Positions 1-5,138 of a stretch of 9,043 nucleotides of DNA are shown piece after piece. Every line of letters starts with the position of its first letter. The stretch's first letter is position 1. The DNA is taken from assembly GCA_003519645.1 (NCBI GenBank), contig DOWI01000426.1:10766-19808 (forward strand), written 5' to 3'. Origin of the DNA: Oscillospiraceae bacterium. Its GTDB lineage: Bacteria > Bacillota_A > Clostridia > Oscillospirales > Acutalibacteraceae. The notes below the pieces were generated by a model. It saw only the letters and a list, made by a program, of their open reading frames with translations, was not told the origin of the DNA and ran no database searches. A program made the translations under genes and the position numbers.

Positions 1-1
1 G

Positions 2-139
2 CTGGGTTATGATACAACTGTTATCATGACGGGCGGGTTGGGACGAGAAATTGCACCCAACTGTCGCTGCAAGATAATTTATGATGATAATCTTTTGCTT
101 ACCGGCTTGCATATGATTTATAAAAAGAATAAAAAATAA
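2..139 (+). CDS. coaX: Type III pantothenate kinase, C-terminal fragment (5' end outside window)
   Basis: This is the last 45 codons of a gene whose start lies before the window. The frame is open from base 2 and stops at TAA 137-139. The visible residues include a TGGL motif, then IAPNC, a DDN..L.TGL stretch and a final MIYKKN. This matches the usual C-terminus of type III pantothenate kinases (CoaX, ASKHA fold), which read roughly VIATGGLA..IA followed by D..LTL.GL..IY. The enzyme phosphorylates pantothenate with ATP in the cytoplasm, the first step of coenzyme A synthesis; type III enzymes are typically not inhibited by CoA. The catalytic Asp and the ATP- and pantothenate-binding motifs are upstream and not seen, so activity cannot be judged. 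The next gene downstream on the same strand is a vitamin-type transporter component, which fits a pantothenate/CoA theme. Confidence 0.85.
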   Translation: MGYDTTVIMTGGLGREIAPNCRCKIIYDDNLLLTGLHMIYKKNKK

Positions 140-300
140 CACAGACGGGTACGGGTATAACGAGCACGGCGCGGCAGCTTATTAGTACAGATAAGCGCCG
201 CAGCATAGGTGTTCGAATTCGGGGATGGCTGTGTTAGGGGATAACCCTTAGATATTTTATTGCGCTGTATCCGCAGGAACAGCAGCAGGGAGGTCATTTT
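140..300 (+). promoter_or_regulatory. Structured leader between coaX and the ECF S component; function unknown
   Basis: This 161-nt gap has no ORF but is clearly structured. A stem pairs GCGGC(A)GCTTAT at 171-182 with ATAAGCGCCGC at 191-201: 11 pairs, one bulged A and an 8-nt loop. No T-run follows, so it is not a simple intrinsic terminator. The GC-rich stretch continues to about 245, with a short AGGG/CCCT pairing near 234-248. The ribosome binding site AGGGAGG is at 287-293. A weak promoter-like pair, TTGCTT (95-100) and TATAAA (119-124) with an 18-bp spacer, lies within the coaX end and could give the transporter gene its own transcript with a long leader. I could not match this to a riboswitch class by eye. 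It may be a cis-regulatory RNA or merely a processing/stabilising hairpin. Confidence 0.4.
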
Positions 301-909
301 ATGATCAAAGGAAAAAATCTTGAGAAAATGGTTCTCACAGCAATGTTTTGCGCAATCGTAATAGCTATGACATTTATCCCGCAAGTTGGATATATTGCCT
401 ACGGTGGTCTGAGTATCACCACCCTTCATGTCATAGTTATTCTTGGCGCAGTAATTCTCGGTCCGGTTAGGGGAACGATACTTGGATTGGTTTGGGGTAT
501 AACCTGTCTTATATTCGCCGCCATGAACGGGACTGCCGACGCCGCTATTTTTCTGGATCCGCGTATTTCGGTTGTGCCGCGTATTTTTGTAGGGTTATTA
601 TCTGCGTGGTATTTTATCGGAATAAAAGCACTTATTGGAAAGTTTATTCAAAACAGAAAAACAGTCGAGGTAATCTCGGCAACTGCCACAGGAATCTTGG
701 GAACAATTACAAACACAGTATTGGTTCTCACTGCAATTAATTTGTTTGGAGGCAGTGGGGTACTTAAACTTGGTATGGTGTTGTCTACCATTATTCAAAC
801 TGCAATTGCAATAAACGGTATCGTGGAATTGGTACTCTCTGCTATATTGCTTCCTAGCTTAAGCACTCCTTTATTTATTATTCTAAGGAAGAAAAAAACC
901 ATTGAATAA
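301..909 (+). CDS. ECF transporter substrate-binding (S) component, probably pantothenate-specific (PanT-like)
   Basis: A 202-aa integral membrane protein of the size of ECF S components, which bind a vitamin in the membrane and join the shared EcfA-EcfA'-EcfT energising module. Hydrophobic segments are visible at about residues 10-27, 40-56, 58-74, 92-112, 126-148 and 157-185, giving the usual six helices. Helix 1 carries an A-x-x-x-A pattern (A14, A18) like the one that contacts EcfT in this family. The stretch LSITTLHVIVILGA (37-50) followed by LGPVRGTILGL (53-63) is typical of the ECF_trnsprt family. A basic tail (RKKK) ends the protein. The ATG at 301 is set by AGGGAGG at 287-293 with 7-nt spacing. 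No ATPase or EcfT gene is nearby, so it would be a group II transporter using a module encoded elsewhere. Pantothenate as substrate is inferred from the upstream coaX. Another vitamin is possible. Confidence 0.8.
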   Translation: MIKGKNLEKMVLTAMFCAIVIAMTFIPQVGYIAYGGLSITTLHVIVILGAVILGPVRGTILGLVWGITCLIFAAMNGTADAAIFLDPRISVVPRIFVGLLSAWYFIGIKALIGKFIQNRKTVEVISATATGILGTITNTVLVLTAINLFGGSGVLKLGMVLSTIIQTAIAINGIVELVLSAILLPSLSTPLFIILRKKKTIE

Positions 910-914
910 AAGTC

Positions 915-957
915 CAAGCGCGGTTTATATCTTTGGGGATACAAACCGCGCTTGTTT
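915..957. terminator. Strong intrinsic terminator, probably bidirectional
   Basis: A perfect 12-bp stem pairs CAAGCGCGGTTT (915-926) with AAACCGCGCTTG (943-954). It extends past one mismatch by TATC/GATA (928-931/938-941), closing a short TTTGGG loop. On the plus strand it is followed by TTTAATT, directly after the S-component gene. Read on the minus strand, the stem is followed by GGACTTTTATT, so it can also end the convergent malic enzyme transcript, whose stop codon is about 40 nt away. Confidence 0.8.
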
Positions 958-993
958 AATTCTCGTTTAAATACTATAAAATGGATAGTAAAC

Positions 994-2166
994 TCATATT
1001 CTTGCCACGCCGCTTTTACGTGCAGCGGCAGCTACCGCTTGAGCTACGGTTTTTCCCACTCTTACGTCAAATGCTTTGGGAATAATGTATTCGGGATTAA
1101 GCTCACTGTCCGATATCAGCGATGCAATCGCATAGGAAGCAGCCAACTGCATATCTTCATTGATATCACTTGCGCGGACATCTAAAGCACCGCGGAAGAT
1201 ACCGGGGAAGGCAAGGACATTATTGATTTGATTTGGGAAGTCGGAACGACCTGTGCCGACCACTGCAGCGCCGGCCTCCACAGCAACATCAGGATATATT
1301 TCTGGGTCGGGATTGGACATTGCAAGCACAATTGGTTTTTCAACCATACTCTTGATCATGTCGGCTGAGACTACACCCGGAGCCGATACACCAATAAACA
1401 CATCCGCTTTGTACATTGCATCAGCAAGCGAGCCTTTCAGTTGGTTTTTGTTTGTCCTGCGGCAAATCTCTGACTTTGATTCATTCATCTCTGGGTTGCT
1501 TTCGCATAGTATGCCTGAGCGATCACAAAGAATAATATCGTCTACTCCCATCTTAAGTAGGTGATTGGCTATGGCTACACCTGCAGAACCTGCGCCGTTG
1601 ATTACGCAGCGGATATTATCAACTGTCTTGCCCACAACCTTTAATGCGTTAAGTAATGCTGCGCCGGTTACAACTGCGGTTCCATGCTGGTCATCATGAA
1701 ATACGGGAATATCACAAAGCTCTTTCAGACGCTTCTCAATCTCAAAACAGCGGGGTGCTGCAATATCCTCAAGATTTATACCTCCGAAGCTTCCGGAAAT
1801 CAGGTAAATGGTACGCACAATTTCATCGACATCCTTGGAGCGTATGCAAAGAGGAAATGCGTCAACATCACCGAATTCCTTAAAAAGACAGCATTTACCT
1901 TCCATAACAGGCATACCGGCTTCCGGACCGATATCACCAAGTCCAAGGACGGCGGTTCCGTCTGTAACAACTGCAACCATATTCCAGCGGCGTGTAAGTT
2001 CAAAGGATTTGCTGTAATCCTTACTGATAGCAAGACATGGCTCGGCTACTCCCGGAGTATAAGCAATTGAAAGCTGTTCGCTGTCCGTGAGGGATGCACG
2101 CGATACTACTTCAAGCTTACCCTTCCATTGATAATGCTTTTCCATTGCAAGTTGTTTTGTATCCAT
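994..2166 (-). CDS. NAD(P)-dependent malic enzyme
   Basis: A 390-aa protein with the complete short bacterial malic enzyme layout, without the phosphotransacetylase-like extension of long MaeB forms. It oxidatively decarboxylates L-malate to pyruvate and CO2 in the cytoplasm, producing NADH or NADPH. Visible motifs are the catalytic Tyr36 in AYTPGVAEPC, the general-base Lys91 in PVMEGKCCLFKEF, metal ligands E133 and D134 in NLEDI and D158 in FHDDQHGTA. The Rossmann motif NGAGSAGVAIA is at 190-200, followed by NPDPEI (285-290) and FPNQINNVLAFPG (310-322). An Asp (D215) follows the second Rossmann strand, often an NAD-type signature, but cofactor choice cannot be settled by eye. The ATG at 2166 has AAAGGA at 2184-2179 with a rather long 12-nt spacing. 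The next ATG inside (codon 8) has no better site. It is divergent from the DivIVA-like gene and convergent with the transporter gene. Confidence 0.93.
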   Translation of the reverse strand: MDTKQLAMEKHYQWKGKLEVVSRASLTDSEQLSIAYTPGVAEPCLAISKDYSKSFELTRRWNMVAVVTDGTAVLGLGDIGPEAGMPVMEGKCCLFKEFGDVDAFPLCIRSKDVDEIVRTIYLISGSFGGINLEDIAAPRCFEIEKRLKELCDIPVFHDDQHGTAVVTGAALLNALKVVGKTVDNIRCVINGAGSAGVAIANHLLKMGVDDIILCDRSGILCESNPEMNESKSEICRRTNKNQLKGSLADAMYKADVFIGVSAPGVVSADMIKSMVEKPIVLAMSNPDPEIYPDVAVEAGAAVVGTGRSDFPNQINNVLAFPGIFRGALDVRASDINEDMQLAASYAIASLISDSELNPEYIIPKAFDVRVGKTVAQAVAAAARKSGVARI

Positions 2167-2281
2167 TATTTTGTCAATTCCTTTCCGTGCTTCTTTTTAC
2201 ACAGGGCTGTCAACCAGTGTTTATTATTGGAGGTTAACCCAAAACTGTTTCTGAAGTATGATGTTTATGCCATCAGCAGGT

Positions 2282-2310
2282 AGTATATCACAAGTAATGG
2301 AAAAAGTCAG
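2282..2310 (-). promoter_or_regulatory. Candidate sigmaA promoter for malic enzyme
   Basis: On the minus strand, CTGACT (2310-2305) and TATACT (2287-2282) are separated by exactly 17 bp. The -10 box matches 5 of 6 consensus bases and the -35 box 4 of 6. This would give a 5' leader of about 110 nt before the ATG at 2166. The rest of the gap (2167-2462) holds no credible ORF. Confidence 0.45.
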
Positions 2311-2405
2311 TATTTGAATTGTTTTTTACTGAATAACATGCCATTGTTTTGTAGTCGATTTAAAGATAATGTAATTCGTGTTTAAATCCTTTTCCATATT
2401 TTTGG

Positions 2406-2434
2406 TTGTTTTTTGCAAACAGGAATGATATAAT
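2406..2434 (+). promoter_or_regulatory. sigmaA-type promoter for the DivIVA-like gene
   Basis: TTGTTT (2406-2411) and a perfect TATAAT (2429-2434) are separated by 17 bp. Transcription should begin around 2441, leaving only a short leader before the ribosome binding site at 2448-2456. The reading frame of the downstream gene runs upstream through this promoter and its first possible TTG codon coincides with the -35 box, so that far-upstream start is an artefact. Confidence 0.7.
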
Positions 2435-2462
2435 GAGTAGCCGGAAGAAAGGGGGGATGGCC

Positions 2463-3338
2463 ATGGCTGACAAAAATGAAGATGGCATTTTTCGTAATGC
2501 AGTAAAAGGTTTTAATAAATCGGATGTTTTGGAATATATAGATGCCATGAAGTCCCGTTATATGGAGGATCTTAATTTATCTCAAAAGCAAATTGATGAT
2601 CTTCAGAATTCTTTGACATTACAGCTGTCTGAAAATAATACTATTAAAAGCAGTATTGACCAGTTGAAAGCAGAGATTAATCAGCTGACTGAGGAAAACA
2701 ACCGTCTGAAACAGACTGCTCAGGATAAGATGCGTTATGGCGCAGATCTCCGCCGTCTGGCACAGGAGGTTGAGGTTCTTCGTGTCGAAAAGCAGGAATA
2801 TATGGCCAAACTGGATCGGCTGCAGGAAAGCACTGCTTTTAATCAGCAGCTTGAATGCGAGGTTGAGCAGTTACGTCTGCAGATCAAATCAAATGCTGCA
2901 AACCATCAAGATGATTCGGGCAGGATGGAAGAAGCCAAACGTGAGGTTGAAAAATTCCGTTTGGAAAATGAGAAGCTCTCTGCACAGCTTATCGCTTCTC
3001 AATCACGTACTGTGGAGTTAGAAAAGCAGCTTTTAGAAATGAAAGAGGATAATCAGCACTATAACGGACTTGTAGGAGATGCAGGTGCCTTTATTCTACA
3101 GATGTATTCGATGGGGCAGCGGTTTCTTGAAATAGCTTTTAAACGCAGCGATGGTTGCTTGGATAGTTTGGAATCATCTCTGACAACTCTTTCCTCCCAG
3201 ACTGCAGAAGCCCGTGAAAAGGTTAAAAATGCAAGGCAGGAGCTTCTCGATTATGGTGCATTGGCCGGTCTCAAACTGGATGAGCTGATGCAAACGCTTG
3301 AAAGTTCCGCAGAAATTATAGCAGGCATGGACGAGTAA
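2463..3338 (+). CDS. DivIVA-like coiled-coil protein, probable cell-pole/division factor
   Basis: A 291-aa soluble, largely helical protein. The N-terminus, with FRNAVKGFNKSDVLEYI at residues 10-26, is the DivIVA-type lipid-binding entry motif (F..a..GyNk.dV..Yi). It is followed by a long heptad-rich coiled coil at about 35-200, rich in E, Q, K and L. A second helical region follows at 203-290, with a short hydrophobic AGAFILQMYSMGQRFLEIAF stretch. DivIVA proteins bind negatively curved membrane and recruit division, wall-growth or chromosome-segregation partners. The partner here is unknown. The start is ATG 2463, with AAAGGGGGG (2448-2456) giving 6-nt spacing. ATG 2457 abuts that site, and starts further upstream overlap the promoter. 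No terminator is seen after it, so the fumarase beta gene may be read from the same transcript. Confidence 0.75.
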   Translation: MADKNEDGIFRNAVKGFNKSDVLEYIDAMKSRYMEDLNLSQKQIDDLQNSLTLQLSENNTIKSSIDQLKAEINQLTEENNRLKQTAQDKMRYGADLRRLAQEVEVLRVEKQEYMAKLDRLQESTAFNQQLECEVEQLRLQIKSNAANHQDDSGRMEEAKREVEKFRLENEKLSAQLIASQSRTVELEKQLLEMKEDNQHYNGLVGDAGAFILQMYSMGQRFLEIAFKRSDGCLDSLESSLTTLSSQTAEAREKVKNARQELLDYGALAGLKLDELMQTLESSAEIIAGMDE

Positions 3339-3428
3339 TAATAGGGTACATATCGCTACGCTCGGCTGGCGTGTTCTAGTGAACCAAATGCTCAGAATTG
3401 CAAAAAGATACCATGTGAAGGAGCGGTT

Positions 3429-3968
3429 ATTACGCAAACCATATATCTAAATAGTTCTGATATGCGTGACAAGGCGGCATTACTTCTCGCAGGGGATCGC
3501 GTGCTGCTTTCGGGTACGGTATATACATCCCGAGATGCTGCGCATAAACGCATATCACAGCTACTGGATCAGGGTGAAGAGCTGCCGTATAGCCTTTCGG
3601 ATGCAGTAATCTATTATTCCGGAGCTACCCCTGCACCTGATGGTCTACCGATAGGTTCATGTGGTCCTACCACATCAGGCAGAATGGATGCATATGCGCC
3701 GCGATTCTATGATGAAGGTGTTATTGCTACAATCGGGAAAGGCGGACGAAGTCCGGAAGTTGTTGAAGCAATAATCAGGAATAAGGCAGTATATTTTTGT
3801 GCAATCGGCGGGGCGGGAGCTCTTGCTGCGAAATCTGTTAAGTCCTGCGAGATAGTTGCTTTCGAGGATCTTGGCTGCGAAGCGGTTAAAAAACTGGAGC
3901 TGAATGAATTCCCTTTAATTGTTGCAATCGACTGTCACGGCGGAAATATGTTTAAACATGGTCGTTGA
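3429..3968 (+). CDS. Class I fumarate hydratase / L-tartrate dehydratase, beta subunit (C-terminal-type domain); likely ATT start
   Basis: This is the beta subunit of the oxygen-sensitive [4Fe-4S] class I fumarase, which interconverts fumarate and malate, or of the related tartrate dehydratase. From 3429 it is 179 aa. Motifs are GDRVLLSGTVYTSRDAAHKR (22-41), YYSGATPAP (62-70), GSCGPTTSGRMD (76-87), TIGKGGRS (101-108), CAIGGAGALAA (124-134) and FEDLGCEAVKKLE (145-157), all in family order. The first ATG, at 3462, has no ribosome binding site and would remove 11 of the 22 residues normally found before the GDxVLLSG motif. AAGGAG at 3418-3423 sits 5 nt before an in-frame ATT at 3429, so I place the start there; 3462 is the conservative alternative. 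The iron-sulfur cluster is carried by the alpha subunit, and no alpha gene is present in the window. Fumarase and tartrate dehydratase cannot be told apart from this subunit alone. Confidence 0.88.
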   Translation: MTQTIYLNSSDMRDKAALLLAGDRVLLSGTVYTSRDAAHKRISQLLDQGEELPYSLSDAVIYYSGATPAPDGLPIGSCGPTTSGRMDAYAPRFYDEGVIATIGKGGRSPEVVEAIIRNKAVYFCAIGGAGALAAKSVKSCEIVAFEDLGCEAVKKLELNEFPLIVAIDCHGGNMFKHGR

Positions 3969-3988
3969 GATTTTCCTGAGAAAGATTC

Positions 3989-4005
3989 ATGCGTGAATTA
4001 CGCAT
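3989..4005 (+). repeat. Small inverted repeat after fumarase beta
   Basis: ATGCGT (3989-3994) pairs with ACGCAT (4000-4005) around a 5-nt loop, 20 nt after the fumarase beta stop codon. It is followed by ATTCTTAT, not a clear T-run, so it could at most be a weak terminator. The 80-nt gap to the next gene shows no strong promoter. Confidence 0.3.
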
Positions 4006-4048
4006 ATTCTTATACATCAATATTTCTACACATGAAGGAGTGCTGTAA

Positions 4049-4270
4049 ATGGCGGAACTGAAATACGAAGTCGTAAAAAGCCTGGGCGTTTTATCTGAAT
4101 CACCATCCGGCTGGACAAAAGAGCTGAATCTGGTAAGCTGGAATAACCGAGATCCGAAATATGATATAAGAGACTGGGCCCCAGATCATTCGAAAATGGG
4201 AAAAGGCGTAACTTTATCAGGTGATGAAATCATACTGCTTCGTGATTTATTAAATGAGATTGACTTATAA
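4049..4270 (+). CDS. YdbC/PC4-family ssDNA-binding protein
   Basis: A 73-aa protein with the PC4 (transcriptional coactivator p15) fold signature of the bacterial YdbC family. It shows KYEVVKSLGVLSE (5-17), GWTKELNLVSWNNRDPKYDI (21-40), RDWAPDHSKMGKGVTLS (41-57) and a short C-terminal helix, EIILLRDLLNEI (60-71). Members characterised so far bind single-stranded DNA as dimers with little sequence specificity. The physiological role in bacteria is poorly defined, and repair, replication or transcription are all possible. The length is normal for the family. The ATG has a strong GAAGGAG (4034-4040) with 8-nt spacing. It is followed at once by an intrinsic terminator, so it closes whatever transcript it belongs to. 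Confidence 0.88.
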   Translation: MAELKYEVVKSLGVLSESPSGWTKELNLVSWNNRDPKYDIRDWAPDHSKMGKGVTLSGDEIILLRDLLNEIDL

Positions 4271-4277
4271 TATTATA

Positions 4278-4318
4278 AATGGCTGTTACAGAAAATTATT
4301 CTGCAACAGCCATTTTTT
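4278..4318 (+). terminator. Intrinsic terminator after the PC4-like gene
   Basis: AATGGCTGTT (4278-4287) pairs with AACAGCCATT (4305-4314). An inner CAGAA/TTCTG stem (4289-4293/4299-4303) is separated from it by one A/C mismatch. The hairpin runs into six Ts (4313-4318), 8 nt after the stop codon. Confidence 0.85.
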
Positions 4319-4380
4319 AAACTTTTGAAAACCTATAACTGCTCCTTACCGGCGAGTCGGAATGCTATTTTTCGGACGGT

Positions 4381-4749
4381 TTATGTAGTCCGGTTTTCCG
4401 CTTCGCCGCCAAGACCGAAACTAACCTGTAAAGCGTGATTGATTCGGTTCATGGAATTATCATCAAGTCGTCCCATGTGTTCCTTTAGGCGTTTTTTATC
4501 AATTGTGCGGATTTGCTCAAGCAACACAATAGAATCTCGAGCGAGGCCGCTACCAATAGAATTTAATTGAATATGAGTTGGCAGTCTCGCTTTATCCTTT
4601 TGGCTGGTAATGGCAGCAGCGATAACGGTGGGGCTGAAACGATTGCCAACATCGTTTTGAACGATAAGTACCGGCCGCACACCACCCTGTTCAGAGCCTA
4701 TTACAGGACTTAAATCGGCATAATAAATATCTCCTCTGTGGATGTTCAC
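4381..4749 (-). CDS. mazF: MazF/EndoA-family mRNA interferase (toxin), no adjacent antitoxin
   Basis: A 122-aa PemK/MazF-fold endoribonuclease very similar to Bacillus EndoA (NdoA), which cuts single-stranded mRNA at short U-rich sites. Motifs are HRGDIYYADLSPVIGSEQGG (4-23), RPVLIVQND (25-33), the IAAAITSQ strand (43-50) and LLEQIRTIDKKRL (76-88). The catalytic pair of the Bacillus enzyme, Arg25 and Thr48, falls on Arg25 and Thr48 here when translation starts at the GTG at 4749. That GTG has GGGAG (4762-4758) with 8-nt spacing. The upstream GTG at 4758 overlaps this site and cannot use it. The tail of about 6 residues beyond the Bacillus length is rich in E, N and R. A MazE/EndoAI antitoxin normally precedes this gene, but none is recognisable in 4750-5138. 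Two TATAAT boxes on the minus strand (4836-4831 and 4797-4792) lack good -35 partners. Confidence 0.92.
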   Translation of the reverse strand: MNIHRGDIYYADLSPVIGSEQGGVRPVLIVQNDVGNRFSPTVIAAAITSQKDKARLPTHIQLNSIGSGLARDSIVLLEQIRTIDKKRLKEHMGRLDDNSMNRINHALQVSFGLGGEAENRTT

Positions 4750-5056
4750 TATTTTCACTCCCGTGTTAAAATCATTCGGTTGATACCAGTAATTATATTT
4801 TTACCGGATTTTATGTTTTTTAAACGTTGTATTATATATAAATGAAAATATTTTTTACTAGGTACAAGCATTCTGTATTCTATAGTATGTAAAATACTGA
4901 ATTTTGCTATTATTTGTCTTATATAATTCGATATCGTCAGATGGTTCACAACCATTTATTGATAGCAAAGCCTTTCTTTTGTACGATATATAGACAGTCT
5001 GTTCGGGTTTTTTACAAATATCATGATTATTAGTGAATATTGCATGAAATCAAAAT
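4750..5056. other. AT-rich intergenic region between mazF and the aminotransferase gene
   Basis: No credible gene is seen here. Apart from the mazF ribosome binding site and two TATAAT-like boxes on the minus strand, it contains an inverted repeat, ATGGTT-cac-AACCAT (4941-4955), and a CGATATCG palindrome (4929-4936). Either could be a protein-binding site or chance. A 66-codon minus-strand frame (4955-4755) has a basic, low-complexity composition and no well-placed ribosome binding site. Confidence 0.4.
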
Positions 5057-5085
5057 TTGACTTGCAAACTGAGGCTGCATAATAT
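5057..5085 (+). promoter_or_regulatory. sigmaA promoter for the aminotransferase gene
   Basis: TTGACT (5057-5062) and TAATAT (5080-5085) are separated by 17 bp. This leaves a leader of about 45 nt before the ATG at 5139. Confidence 0.65.
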
Positions 5086-5138
5086 AGAATTGAAGAAGAT
5101 TTTTTTTAATTATTGCAGCATGAGAGGGGCAATTGGTC

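Noticed and set aside
211..225. GTTCGAATTC, resembling a tRNA T-loop
   Set aside because: The flanking bases do not form a T-stem, and no acceptor, D or anticodon arms can be assembled around it. It is not a tRNA.
208..293. Possible tetrahydrofolate (folT-type) riboswitch, from GGGGATGG and a TATCCGC near the ribosome binding site
   Set aside because: The conserved 5' core and closing stem of that class are absent, and the protein does not look like FolT.
1253..2070. Several plus-strand open frames opposite the malic enzyme gene
   Set aside because: They are antisense shadows of a well-conserved gene with full catalytic motifs. None has a recognisable product.
2204..2230. TTGACA on the minus strand at 2213-2208 as a malic enzyme -35 box
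   Set aside because: No -10-like hexamer lies 16-19 bp downstream, so the CTGACT/TATACT pair further upstream is preferred.
4755..4955. A 66-codon minus-strand frame just upstream of mazF, as a possible antitoxin
   Set aside because: It has no suitably spaced ribosome binding site, shows an AT-driven basic composition with hardly any acidic residues, and resembles no MazE, CopG or AbrB-type antitoxin.
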